A model generated the notes under the pieces. That model had not been told where the DNA came from. It did no database searches and saw only the letters and a list, made by a program, of their open reading frames with translations. Positions 25,201 to 40,200 of a stretch of 64,000 bases of DNA are shown here, one piece after another (position 1 is the stretch's first letter; every line of letters begins with the position of its first letter). Both the position numbers and the translations under genes were made by a program. The stretch covers positions 49,775,742-49,839,741 of the forward strand of contig JALIGW010000005.1 in the NCBI GenBank assembly GCA_023053685.1. The letters run 5' to 3'. The DNA comes from Diadophis punctatus similis. Lineage: Eukaryota; Chordata; Lepidosauria; Squamata; Dipsadidae.

Positions 25201-28200
25201 ATGTGTAGAAAGACACAAAAAGATAAACATTACCAAGATTTTATTTTGATAGATGACATTGTAGATCTTGACAAACATACATGCAGTTTTTCTTTCAGGT
25301 ATAGCAGGAGGTATTAAAACCTTGGATCTGAGCCCATATCAGTCAGATAGCTAGCAAAGAAATGATTACATGCTCAGAACTGATCATTGACAAGGAAATT
25401 GTAACTTAAGGTTTCTGAAATTCTTACTTTTCAGAATTTCAAATGTTATTTTATGTTAGGGATCTTGAACAATCTATACATTAATTAGTATATAATCTGC
25501 AGCAGAGGTGGGTTTCTCCCGATTCGCACCGGTTCTATAGAACCAGTAGTAAACCGGTGGTGACGTCACAGCCGGTTCTGTCGGTGCCGGTCTGTGGACG
25601 CCGCCATCTTTTTGGATTTTTTTTTGCTTCTGCACATGTGCAGAAACCGAGTTTCCGGCACTGCGCATGCGCCGCCATCTTGTTTTTGGCTTTTTATATG
25701 TTTTTTTGCTATTTTTGCTTGTTTTTTGGCACTGCACAAGCGGGAGGAACTGAACTAGCAGCGAGGTAAGTTAGAACCCACCCCTGATCTACAGTATTAA
25801 AAAGCATCATATAATCTATAATATAAAAGACATGGAGGATGGGATCATTTTCAGAAGAGATTAATCAAAAAATGAAGCATATAATTGATAGGGTTATTTG
25901 GCATTTTGTTGCACTATGAATTTATATTTCATATTTCTAAACAACCATCTCCATCAAAGAGGGGTTCTGGGTGATGTACAGTATAATATAATTGATAAGC
26001 AAAACAATGTATAAAATTAACATTAAAATTAAGTTAGGTCCAACTCTGTTGTTATTGTTATTATTATGTATTAAAATTATAGAATAATGACATTGTAAAC
26101 TTCAAAAGGATAAAAATCCCAAGATGGCCATTTAATGTTAGTTATTACGCGGGAGCCCTCTCATGGACTAGCCAGCCCCATGGTTGGTGGTCCTTTGTGT
26201 CTTCCCCACACAATGCCGCAGAGCCAATTTTTGACCCCCTTGCCCAAAGCCAAGAGAGTGAAGGCCTCTTTCATCTCTGGGGGCAGGATGTTCCATATTG
26301 CGGGGCAGTGGCAAAGAAGGCTCTCTTCCTAGATCCCACCAAATGAAATTCCTTGACTGCTGGTCTGCAGCATACCTTCCCTGCCTGAATAAGTGAGACA
26401 GGCTGATGTGATGGAGTGAAGCTGGTTCTGTAGGTAACCTGGTCCTAAGCCATGTAGGGCTTTATAGGAAATGACCAACATCTTGAATTGGACCAGAAAC
26501 AAACCTGTACTCGGTGCAATGTGTGGAGCAAAGGTGTTACATGTGCCTTTCTTGAGTATTGTTTCTTTCTTGAGTATCCAGTATTGTTCCCATGGTCACA
26601 CTCTGCACCAGCTGAAGCTTCTGGATACTTTTTAAGGCTAACCCCATGTAGAGCGTGTTGCAGGTGCCCAATGTTTAATGCAAAGTTGGGCAAAGGCCCT
26701 CTCAGCCACAGCCACCATATGCTCTTCGAGCAGGAACTGTAAGTCCAAGACCACCCTCAAGTTATGTACTGGGTCTGTCTGAAGAAGTGGAACCCTATCC
26801 AAGACCAAATATGATGGACTCCTGGATACAGAAGCAATGGGTGGACCCATTTTATTGGGGTGCAGCTGAAGTCCACTGTTCCCCGTCCAGACCCCTACAG
26901 CCTCCAGACATCACAAAAGGATGTCTACTGCAACACACTTCACCTGGGACAGAGATCTATAACTGGGTATCATCAGCATATTGGGATGCCTTGTCCCATG
27001 GAGACAGATGGTTTTTATCATATTGTTATACTTTTTTCACTGTGGTATAACCCAGTAGAAATTATCTTGTAATTCTATATGTACCACATCTGTATTGGCT
27101 CAGAATTTCAGAAGATCCAGCAACAAATTTCCCATAAATTCTTTGTGTTGCTTAAGCATATCAAGGAATAAATTCCTTCTAGCAATACTAGTTCTACATA
27201 AATATGTCACTTGAGATGAGTCCTATTACATAGCAGGAGAGTTGTGAAAACCTGCCTTTTTAAGAAAGCCTTAGGAGGAGATCTAGGAGAAGTTGAACTC
27301 CCATCTTGACTTGTGGTTGGAAGTTTTGTTCTCAGTGGGATTTAGTTCTTAATGTTTTAATAATGTACTGCTATTATTTCATTTTATTACACTGTTGTTG
27401 TATTTTAACCTTTTTACTGCAGTAGCCCATCTCTCTGAATAATTATTTCTATTGTTGAACTCCAGTTACCACTAGAGAGTTCTTTCTAAATGAAATCGGA
27501 ATCTGCCTTCTGTAACATAACCTATTATACCATTGCCTGGTTTCTGGAATGAGAGATGACAGGTCTTGCTGTGTGAGTCTTTCAGGTTTCTGAAAAGTGA
27601 TATCACATCCCACCCCCAATTTGTTCTCTCAAGATTAAATGCACATAGCTTCTAGAATGGAGCAAGTATAAAAAGAATCTAATGACTTAGAATTATTAAT
27701 AGATGTTGTTAAACTTTACTAACACGACAATTAAAACTGAAAACATGGTTGCTGACCTGTGTAAAGAATATATGTCCAACGCCAGCTGACAATTGGATTA
27801 GCACGATTTATTTTTCACTTATCTATCAGATGTGACATACTTTAAATGAACTGCAACTGGACTAGTAATTTCCTTTTTCCTTTTTCTTTTTTTAATTCTA
27901 GGTTGAAGGAATGTCATGGGCTACCTCTTATTAATGGGCAAAATTGTGACCCTTATGCTACAGTATCTGTTGTCGGTCCTTCAAGGTAACTAACTAAAAT
28001 GTATTGAAGTTGCCAAGATAACAATTTAAAATGTACTTAAGCTAACAAAATTAGGTTGATATTAGTGCACTGGTTTTCAGTTGATAAATGTCTCATTAAC
28101 AAATATAGAATAGAATAGAATAGAATAGAATAGAATAGAATAGAATAGAATAGAATAGAATTCTTTATTGGCCAAGTGTGATTGGACACACAAGGAATTT

Positions 28201-31200
28201 GTCTTTGGTGCATATGCTCTCAGTGTACATAAAAGAAAAGATACATTTGTCAAGAATGGTTGTCATAGGGTTCAAGTAAGCAATCAGGAAACAATATGAA
28301 TATAAATTGTAAGGATACAAACAAAAAGTTACAGTCATACAGTCATAAGTGGGAGGAGATGGGTGATAGGAACGATGAGAAAAACTAATAGTAATAGTAA
28401 TGCAGCCTAGTGAATAGTTTGACAGTGGTGAGAGAATTATTTGTTTAGCAGAGTGATGGCGTTCGGGAAAAAACTGTTCTTGTGTTTAGTTGTTTTGGTG
28501 TGCAGTGCTCTATAGCGACGTTTTGAGGGTAGGAGTTGAAGCAATTTATGTCCAGGATGCACATATATACAGGGTTTATGCACATTTATATACAGGGTTA
28601 ATGCACATTTTTAAATAGGATTATATGATAGATTAAACTGAATTTAGCTCTGCATATTGTGGATGCTCCAAATAAGACAATATAGAGGCATGTTTTTAAA
28701 AAGTGCTAGTATGCATATTGTGCATGAAAATAATCTGAATTAAATTTCAAGTCCTTAATGTAATGCTCTGGGATAATATTGTGCCTGTAGACTCTCCTTG
28801 GCTTTTTGTAGGCACTGCACCTCATATACTTTTTTTTTGGACCAGCCATATCACTGTAAAGCCAGTGGATAAACTACAGTCCTAGTTGGGCTCAACTCTG
28901 CTTTTGAATATGGAAGTTGACATGCTGTCTGTGGACAACTCACTGCACTTACCCCAATTTACATACTGGATTTCTGTTGGAGGAAGAAATGTATATGTAC
29001 ACTGTTTGAGCTTCTGAAAAAATGTGGGATATAGATCTTATAAAAGCACACATTAGTTGCATCCCCACGACAGCAGTAATATCCACACCATTCATGTGGA
29101 ATTCAGAATATGCAGTTGGCTAAACTAGAAAACACTGTATTAAAGAATGCTAATTTACTGCTGTCTCTACAATATTTTTATTCATTATAGCAATAGCACT
29201 TAGACTTATATACCACTTCATAGTGCTTTACAGCCCTCTCTAAGCAGTTTACAGAGTTCAGCATATTGCCCCCAACAATCTGGGTCCTCATTTTACCGAC
29301 CTCAGAAGGATGGAAGGCTGAGTCAACCTTGAGCCTGGTGAGATTTGAACAGCTGAACTGCTGAACTAGCAGTCACTGAAGTAGTTGCAGTGCTGCTTTT
29401 AACCACTGCGCCACCTCGACTCCTATAGTCACTTTGTTGTTCCTCCAAAAAATTCTGGTGTTTACTACTTTCTCTTTATTCAGTATTGCATGTAAAGATT
29501 CCCTCCCTGCTCACATTGATACTTAGTTATGAGAATAAAGACTATTCTGCATGGCTCTACTTTCCCCTCAGTCATTGATTCCCTGCTTGAAGAAAATACC
29601 TAATAAAAGACTATTGTGTGTCTATACGAAATCATATGAATATATGAAAGAAATAATAGATAAAGAGTTTATAAAATGGTAATGTAAATGTAAAAAACTG
29701 AATTCTGTAATTCATTCTTAATATGTTTCAGACTGCAATAGATAAATAACATTTCATTTATAAATGATTTTTAAACTAATTCTAAATCTTCCTTGAAATT
29801 TTCTGCTTAGTTTTTTTTCTAATAAGTATCCACATAATCAAATTGTAATAGGTTTTTAAATCCCGAATGGCCAAAATCTTCCAATGTATTGAATACAAAC
29901 TGTGTGTATAGTTTGTTTATATATATATATATTTTAGACACAAATATTAACCTAAGTACTTAATATTTTTTTTAAATTTTAATGGGACTATACAATTTCA
30001 AGGAGTCAGTGATGTACTTGGATAATTTTTAAAAAGTCTTTTAATTTTAAACTAAAAAATAAATGCTTAATCACATAGATTAATCCTATTAATTACAGTA
30101 ATATATTTTAAGACCTGTATAGTAAAGCTGTGTTATGTTGGAACAGGAACGATCAAAAGAAGACAAAGGTAAAGAAGAAAACAAGCAATCCACAATTTAA
30201 TGAAACATTTTATTTTGAGGTAACTAATTTCTTATCAACATAATGTTGACATTCTGCCCATCAATTTATTCTGTACTGCTTTTTTGTTAGCCATTTAAAT
30301 GGTAATTATGAATCAGTTTGTAAAATTTTGGGATCAGGGTGCAGTGGTACTTTCATATTTTCTTGGGTGGAAAACCATGAAAAAAATAGGAGAAAAGTTC
30401 TAATGAACAGTCTATATGTAAAAAAGATTCCAATAACAACAAAAGCTCACAAATTGTGATCACGTGGGCTGCAGGACATTGCATCTGGTTATAAATGAGC
30501 CTGTTGCCAAGTTGAATTGTGACCATGTGACTCAAAGGTGCTGCAATGTTTATCTGAGTATACGTCATAAGTCACTTTTTCCCAAGCCGTTGTAACTTTG
30601 AACCATCATTAAATGAATGGTCCTAAGTTGAGAACTAGGTTTTTATATGCCTTACCTAGCACCAAAAGTTGTTTCAATTACATAGCAGTGAATAAGGAAA
30701 TATGTATACACATTGGATTCTAGCATTTTATCTCAGGATGTTTCAATAATGATGTTGTGGACTAGAATTATTAATAGAAAAGTATGAGTGTTGATTATTA
30801 CTGTTGATACGATAGCTACTATATAAAAACATAAGTACCAGCCTTTTTCTTCTTTTAGCTCCCTTCACTTTAACATGAAAGTTCTGGAATATTTTAAAAG
30901 TGTTGAAAAGGGTATATGAGAGATTATTTTTAAAACAATAATAGGATAATGGTGCTTATATACTAAACTGCAAGACAGTCATTACCATATTTTTCGGAGT
31001 ATAAGACGCACCGAAGTATAAGACGCACCTTAGTTTTGGGGGAGGAAAACAAGGGAAAAAGGCCTCTGCCTCCAAGCAATTTGCCAAACAGCAAACAGCA
31101 CAGATGATATACACTGTTTGCTGTGTATTTCTGTGCATGTGTGCCTGACCCATAGAAATAGCAAAGAATTGGAGAAATGTACATTATGCCAGAAAGTTTT

Positions 31201-34200
31201 CTTAAATGTAGTCACACTAACTCTTCCCAATTATTTAAATAGATCTACTCCAAGGTAACTAAACTCTAATACTAAACAGGACACTGTTACATTTCATTCT
31301 ATACTTGTACAGAGCTGTTAAAATTAATTAAAATTTCTGGAAGTATACATTATTCTCTATTATTTAAAAGAAGATACAATAGCACTGGGCCTCTTCAGAG
31401 CAAGCATTTATTTTAAAAAGCTTCTTTATTTTGTTAAGTTGTCTAGATTTACAGGGATCTCCAACCTTGGCAACTTTAAGACTTGTGGATTTCAACTCCC
31501 AGAATTCCACAGCCAGAAAAGCTAACAAAGCTGGCTGTTGAATTCTGGGAGTTGAAGTCCACAAGTCTTAAAATTGCCAAAGTTGGAGACCCCTGGCTCT
31601 AGAACAATAATAAAGCAGTCTTTAAAAAATAAGTCTAATAATTTGAACATTCTACAGACATTTATAGTTATTCACTTACCCCCTTCCATCAAGTTCAGCA
31701 AAAAATAAAAATCTGTGTGTCTCTCCCAGCTATTTGCCTCTTTGCAGATAGTTTCACTTTCATTTTTCCACGTGGCAAACCTAATCAGCTGTAGGTCGGG
31801 AAGTGCTAGTGACTTGCTTGGCTTTACAGGCTCTTCCCTCTTTGCTGCAAACAGGTAAATTGCTGGAAGACAGAGGCCAAAGGGTGTGGGTGGGTGGGTG
31901 GGGCTGCATTCGGTGTATAAGACGCACCCAAGTTTTCACCCTCTTTTGGGAGGTAAAAAGGTGCGTCTTATACTCCGAAAAATACGGTAAATAGCATTTT
32001 TGTGGCAACTTCTGTATTTTCTGTTTTAAAATTTATGTTCTACCTGGAAGACTGCTAGCTGTGGTTGTTTTCACTAACATCCGAACCTGGAACTTAACCC
32101 AAGACTTTGTACTGGTTCAGAATAAGATTATAAGTGCTGTAGGAATATTTTTAAAACACTTTAAAAATCAAAGGTTAATTAACTAAATTTTTCATGATAT
32201 CAAAACATGGGCTTTAGCTGAGTAAAACAAAAATTAAGCATGGTTTTCTTATGTTTTATATAGCTTATTAAAATGCTTTTTAGAGCTGACCATCTTACAG
32301 CAGTGACATTGATATATTGCAAACATATTTACTGTAATATTCTTCCTTACATTTCAAGATATATGTGTTCTTACTTAAACTTTGATCCATTTTCTAGTAA
32401 TAAACAATGTTAGAAAGGCATAGCTATTAGACTGGATTAAATGGGTACTGCTAAAAGAGAAACAAATTAATTTTGTAAGTTTTATTTTCAGGTAACTAGG
32501 TCCAGTAGTTACACCAAGAAGTCACAGTTTCAGGTAGAAGAAGAAGACATTGAGAAACTGGAAGTCAGGTATATTCTTCAACATATTAAGATTAATTTAG
32601 AAATGGCAATCAAAGCAGACAATGCTTCTTATAATAAAAATAAAAAAGTTGCTCTGTAATTGCTGAAAATGATTGAGATAATTAAGTTTGGGATGAGATT
32701 CAGTTTAAAACTGGCCTTCAAAAACAGCAGTTAAAGCATATTCAGAAAAGCAATTTATTAAGTCAAAGCATATTACTTGCAGCATTTATTCTAATTGTGT
32801 ATAATAAGCATCTGTGGCTAATAAGTAAATCATATTACGGTTAGTGCTATTGATTTTTGAGTGCATCTAGATAACTCTTCAGACATTTTAACTGGCTTGT
32901 GACTTACACATTTCTTACTATGAAACAAGTGGACAAATGTATATATATATACCTCTCAATGCAATAAAATGAGAAGGAATTATAATTGGAATATTTTGAA
33001 GAAAAGAATATATTTCTTAATCTGACTTCAACTAAACCTTTTCTGTAGGGCAAGTTAGAATATCTGAATTCATATCACAGTAGGTATAACATTTAGGGAG
33101 GCAACAGAACCTGCTACAATATCTTCAGAAATCTCACAACACAATGGATTTTTTTCTCTTCTTAATATATGTGCTGTTTAACAGAAATATTGGTGAGGTA
33201 AGACTCAGCAACCCAAATACAGTGTGTGTATATGCTTTTAAGTTATGAATACTTGAATTGGCTTGGCTAAAAAGTAAATTTTAAAGAATACATAATGCAT
33301 GTGTCATTGGAGTGCTACAGCTTAATCAGAATAAAGACTAAATGGGGTTAAGAAAAATAACAAGAATAGTAAATGCCTGAGAAGAAAATGTATTTTTTTT
33401 CTTTGAATGCCTCAGCACCATTGCTTTTTTCTTACTGATAAAGCTTTAGATTTAACTAGTACCGGTAGGCAGATTCTCACGATTGCTTTCTATAGAATAA
33501 GATACACTTTTCTTCTTAACTCGGACAAACTATTAGATGAGAGATAATAACCTTACTTTTGTGCATGTGGAGTTGGTGTGCTGCTCTGTGTGATCATTTT
33601 AAATCAGATGACCACTTAAAAATTAAATATGCTATGACGGCTAACAAATCAGTTATTAAAACTAAGATTTAACTTTTAGGATTGACTTCTGGAACAATGG
33701 CAACTTGGTGCAAGATCTTTTCCTAGGAGAAATTAAGATTCCTGTCAAAGCATTAGGAAATGATACTTTCCAAGCATGGTAAGGAACTGAGCACTAAGTT
33801 GTCATATTGGTAAAAATGAAGAACAGGTTTAACATAATTAAACTAGCATAGCTTCTTCTACCTTCCATATCTTTACTGACTAGTCCAAGTGAAATAATAT
33901 TTCCCACATTTTCATTGAAACCAACAAATTTTTTAAAGTACTATTGTTTGCAGTGAAATAAGCAAACAGTTAATCTTAATTGCAATCAAAGCAGAGTGGG
34001 TTCTAACCGGTTCTTTAGAACCGTTATTAAACCGGTGATGATGTCACAGAGCCGGTTCTGTCGGTGCCGGTCTGTGGACACCACCATCTTGTTTTTTGCT
34101 TTTGCGCATGCGCATAAGATTGGTTTTTGGCACTGCGCATGCGTGGCTGTGCGCATGCGTGGCCACGCGGCGTGCAACGCACGTGGCACAGGAGGAAGCG

Positions 34201-37200
34201 AACTGGCGGCGAGGTAAGTTAGAACCCACCCCTGAATCAAAGACAGGAAAGGTCAGATTGTAATTGATAGTTTAGAACTGTTCAAAAGCATGTGGACATA
34301 GTGTATATCCAGCAATGTGTATAGAGTAGCCGTAGATCCCAATATTATTTAAAGCTTTAGTAAAATTGCATATAAAACTGCCCTGTTTTATATGTACAAA
34401 AATGTACAAAAGTACAAAAATTTGAAAATCTACAAAAGAAGGAAAGGGAGAAAGGTCCTATTGCTTTTTCATTCTCTGTTTATTCTGACTTAATTACTTA
34501 AAACTACAGTTTGCTCAACCTGTTATTTAGATAATATCTTAAACCTTATAATTTCTTCTTTTTAAGGTACCTCCTACAGCCAAAAGATAATGGAAATAAA
34601 TCTGCTAAAAGTGAAGATCATGGATCCCTTAGACTGAATATAAATTATGCTGAAGATTATGTACTTCCATCTGGGTACTATGTGTCTCTTAGAGACTTGC
34701 TTCTGAAATCATCAGAAGTGGAGGTATTTTCCATTTTACAATTTAAGCAGCTAATGCTCTGCCATTAGCCTATTCCTTCTGTGCTAGATTTGTTGGGAAG
34801 TGGTACAAATTCTCCTTTCAAAAGGAGATATTTTAGATTAGATTTCTGTTCAGAATTCAAAAAGCAATATTTATAATACAGTATTGTACAGCCCCTAAAA
34901 TGGTGCTATTTGCTATGATTGTCAAGAGTTTGCCATTCAGAAAACAAACACTTGAACTATACAAAAGTTATCTACAAAAAGTGTGCTTAAAGAATTTTCC
35001 TCATTATAAAGAATTTTAAAAGATGCTTTGTGTTCATCTATTCAATATTGAGAAGTATGCATATTGTAGAGATTTCATTCAATACATCCTTTTTTTAGAC
35101 AAGAACAAATATTCTGTCATGTAGCCAGCAATAAGACTTAACTTCTATTGCAGAAAAATCTAGTTAGAATACATATGAGACAGATAACAGAACCATCTAA
35201 GTTCTTGGTCCAGGTTTTACACTGTATTTGTACATCAAATTTTTCTGAATTTGGCACAGAATTATATCTCACTTACTCAAAAGAAAGTTCTTTATTTAAC
35301 TTGCATTTTTAATTTGCCACATATTTATATTATTCATACTTTCCCTTATCCCTTATGATGTACATAGTACAAAATTCAATAATGGAATTCAATATGTAAT
35401 TCAATATGTAATAAACGTGTGAAGTCTGCTTCAGACCTCTTTCCCCTCTAAGAAATTAGTGTTTTGTGGAGGCCATACTCATAACAACTATTATGAGAGC
35501 GCATTCTGTGTAACGGCCAGCAAATGCTTTGATTTAATTCCCTGTTATAGTCAAAGATACTGTCATAATATAGTGGACTACATTTGGACCCTATTTGGAT
35601 TGGCTTAAAGATGGGTAAAGATTCTCTAAAAGGCAAGCTGTTATCTACTCTCTTCAAATTTCCCTAAATCTTTTTTGACTTCTTTTGAGTTCAAATGGCA
35701 AGATGTACTTTTGAAAGGTAAACCATTTCAATTTGTACTCTTAACCTTCTCCCCAGGCCTAATTTGCTGATTAATTTTGAGAACAGTTTATTTGGTTGCT
35801 GGAAGTGCTCTGTCAGTTTTGGCTAGCCTGCACAGACAGAGAACTGATTTTGCTTTTATTGAAAGTTTCTTTGGCAGTTGGATGCTCCATCTGATATTAA
35901 AAACTTAAATATGAACATACAACAGTAATTTTGAGATATATATTTTTCTCTTCTGTCAAATGAAAGGCAAAAAGAATATAGGTTTTCTAATCAGCTGGCA
36001 AAAAAGTAACTGTAATTCTTGAAAATGGAAGAAAATTGTTATTTTACATATGCTTTTTTTTAACTTAGGCTAAGATTTACCTGAAAAATTACTATTACTC
36101 TTATTAATGTTTCCCTGTATATTTCAATGTGAGGAATTTTGTACATTCATCCCATTTTCCCCTTTTTATAGCCAATTTCTGCATCAGCTGCTTACATCTT
36201 GGCCGAAGTGTGTCGTGAAAAATACGATGGTATTTTGCCACTTGTAAGGTTGTTGCTGCACCATCATAAATTAGTGCAGTTTGTTACTGCGGTGGCAGAA
36301 TTAGAACTGAAGGAAACCCAGTAAGTGATTGACTTTCCATTCTCTCAAATAACTGTGTCTGTGACAAAGCTAAATGAGTAAACTTGTCACATACATTTTC
36401 AATGAAATTATTTTTATCAGTAAATATTACAAATTTTCTGCTTCTTAGGACTAAGTGATTCAGAATCTTTTGAAATGAATATGTAATAGTTGCTTGATTT
36501 TGTTAGAAAATAGATAATTTACAGCAGCCTTGACATACACTATTTTCAAATTCTGAGGAAATCTTGTGATTTTCTAATCCTCGAGAAAAACATATAGGGT
36601 CTTCCACAGTTTATCTTTCTTATATTCATTAAAGAAGGAATCCTTGTAATTATGCTGTGCCCCCTCACCAATTAAACACTGCATTAAAGATTAGTATGAT
36701 TCAGCCCAAGGTTTCTTCCTCCTTCCTGGTTGAAGGCCAGCTAAGCATGAATTGGTTTTATTAATTGTTTTAAAATGTGCATATTCTCTCATTTTTCTAG
36801 AGTTTGATTTTAAAAAACAGAAATGGCATAGCAATATCAAGGTTATATAGAACCAAAGAAAGATGGAAGAATTAATTTTGTTACATGATGATATTATATT
36901 TCTGAAAAGAAATTGAAATCCTTAAGTGTCTTTTTGAAGACCGTGCCTATTTCCGTGATAGCGAACCTATGGCACGCGTGCCACAGGTGGCACGCGGAGC
37001 CATATCTGAGGGCACGTGAGGCGTTGCCCTATGTCAGTTCCAGCGCGCATGTGCGCGCTGGTCAGCTGATTTTCGGCCTTCTGGAGGACGGGAGAGGCCG
37101 TTTTTGCCCTCCCCAGACTTCAGGAAAGCCTCCAGAGCCTGTGGATGGCAAAAAAACAGGCCCAACGGGCCTACTGGAAGTTCGGAAATGAACTTCCATT

Positions 37201-40200
37201 AGGCCCATTGGGCCATTTTTTGCCTTCCCCAGACTTTAGGAGGCTTTCCTGAAGCCTGGGGAGGGTGAAAAATGGCCCAACGGGCCTACTGGAAGTTCAT
37301 TTCCGAACTTCTGGTAGACCCGTTGTGCCCGTTTTTCGCCCTCCACAGGCTCCAGAGGCTTCAGTGAGGCCACGCGCATGCGCGGGGGGAGCATGGGGGG
37401 GTTGTGCACGCATGCGCGGGGGGAGGGCATTGCATTATGGGTGTGGACACGCACACACACGCTCTTTTGGCACCTGAGCAAAAAAAGGTTCGCCATCACT
37501 GGTCTATTCTGATTGCGTGATTAGGAAGAGGTGTCAAGAATTAAATTATGCCTTTTGTATCTTAATAAATGTTTGTATAATATTGATTATACCTACTATT
37601 AGGGCAACCTAGAAATCATTGGTATCTATTGATAATATGTATCCAGATATATCATAATATTAAAGATTAACATTTTGCATTATTGTAGACTATAGGAGCC
37701 AGAAACTCTGCAGCAAAGAACTTTGGTCATCTTGTATCTGTGTGCGTGTTTGTGGATATGTGTGTATGCATATAGTCTTGAATTTCTAATTTGAATTGTA
37801 TTACAGAGAAGTAAATACAATCTTCAGAGGAAACTCTTTAACTACTCGATGTGTAGATGAGATGATGAAAATAGTGGGAAAGCACTACTTGAAAGTTACT
37901 TTAAAACCAATTCTAGATGAGGTATGATAAATGTATGTGTTAAAATGTTATATATTAGGAATAATGGAAAAATCTCTATTGCCTAAAATTTCATGCTGTT
38001 ACTACAGATATCAGTTGTTTTCAGCTTGTGCCAGGTCTAAAATGTCTGTATTGCTTTCTTGAGACTGGATGAACTATTCCAGTTCTTATCATGCCAATCT
38101 GCAAGACAAATCTAATATGCTACATAAGAGTCCAATTACTGCAATGCGCTCTACATGGGGCTACCCTTGAAGAGTATCCGGAGACTACAATTGGTGCAAA
38201 ATGCAGCTGCGCGAGCCGTGGTGGGTGTGCCCAGGTACACCCACGTAACACCTGTCCTCCGCCAGCTGCATTGGCTGCCCATTAGTCTCCGGATCCAATT
38301 TAAGGTGTTGGTTTTGACCTTTAAAGCCCTACATGGCTCAGAGCCAGGCTACCTTCGGGACCGCATCCTGCCGCATACCTCCCTACGACCGGTTAGGTCT
38401 CACAGAGTTGGTCTCCTCCAGGTCCCATCGACCAAACAATGTCGGTTGGCGGGGCCTAGGGGGAGAGCCTTCTCTGTGGGTGCTCCCTCCCTATGGAACC
38501 AACTCCCTCCGGAGATCAGGGCCATCCCCACCCTGCTGGCCTTCCGTAAAGCAATAAAAACTTGGCTCTTCCGGCAGGCGGGGTGAAAGTGAGACCGAAT
38601 AGATTATCCCGGGGTCTCCCCCCTTTAGTTATGAATGTTGGAGATTTTCTTTTAATTCTTATATTTTTTTAACTGTTATATATTTTATTGTAATGGATTT
38701 GTCATGTTGTGAGCCGCCCAGAGTCCCTCGGGAGTTGGGCGGCATACAAATCTATTAAATTAAATTAAATTAAATTAAATTAAATTAAATCACTTTGCAA
38801 AATATTAGGTTGCAAATTGTTTAATTCATTTGTTAATATGTTCACCTTATATTAATATATTGTGTGAACAGCTTACCAAAGGCCAAGCACCTCATATTAA
38901 ACTTGAAAGTGCAATATTTTTACATCCACCATCATCTTCCCTTTTCAGTAGCATACATCTGCTTGGCTAGACGTAGATTTGAAATTGAATTTTCAGTATG
39001 CAAACAGAAAGAATGTTTATCCTTGCTACTGTTATTTGTGGTCAGAATTCCAAGGTGTAGTGGGAATTAGATTTCAAAACTATTTAATAATGACAATGAA
39101 ACACATCCTAGGATATAGCATATTGCACAAATATAACATTTTTGGAAATTACTATATCCATTAGTTTGTGCATATCACAGTGGAAATAGAAAAGATGCAA
39201 TGTTTTTTATGGGCTTGGAGTACTGGCAGGGAGGAGATATAATTTCACTCCATACTGTATTGATTTTATGTGAAGATTGAAGTAAAAAGGCAGCTTGGCA
39301 ATCCATATGTTCTTGGCTCACATTTCTCTGACTCCTGGTTGTCACAAAAAGGGTTACCTTTTTCATTGTAGTAGCTACAATTGTAGGGGATAATAACACA
39401 GCATCATTTATTGTGTGCTTAGCTTCATCTTCCCAGAACAGCTCAGGCTCATTCAGCAAAGATTGCTGGTATTCTTGTGACTGTATTCTGACTTTTCCTG
39501 CTGGATATCATCTAGCATCACTAGCTGCAACCCAGAGCAAGTCAGATATCATTTTAACAAGAAAGTATATTGATTCCTAGTTACCCATATGGGTGATGCA
39601 TGTTAAAAAAGAGCACTTTTTTTTCCTATAACTGTAGTCTGTCAAATGGTCAACTTTGCATTTGCTGCACAGGTAAAATTTTCCACACAAATTGTTCTAC
39701 AACATGTTCAAGAGACTGAACTAAAGGAGTGGTTTTCTGGGTGTTGTAAAAATCACATGTACCTTGAAGAATCATTGTTATAGGTTAGCAACCTATTTTT
39801 AATATCTGATCCAAGAGAGAACATAGTTATTGTATTATTGGCATTTTATAATTGATAAAACTTCCATTATTTTAACTTAAGAATAAATCTCATTGAACTC
39901 ACTTCTGAGTAGATAGATATATAATTGTGTTGCAAATTTTAATCTTGTTTCAGATATGTGAGAATCCTAAACCTTGTGAAATTGATCCCCTGAAACTGAA
40001 AGAAGGAGATAATGTGGAAATGCACAAGGTATGCTAAAATGTTGTGTGGGTTTTTAAAATATATATATGGAACTTCTAACAACCAAGCATTTTCTGGAAT
40101 GTAAAAGTCCACAATAATTTTTGTAACAAAGTATATTAAGAATCTGAACACCTTTCCTTTCTCTTATGATTTTGCCTACTGCATTTCTGGTCTTCAGCTT

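Noticed and set aside
38155..38586. 143-residue ORF as a host gene
   Set aside because: It is the C-terminal end of a LINE protein followed by the element's 3' tail and TTAAA repeats.
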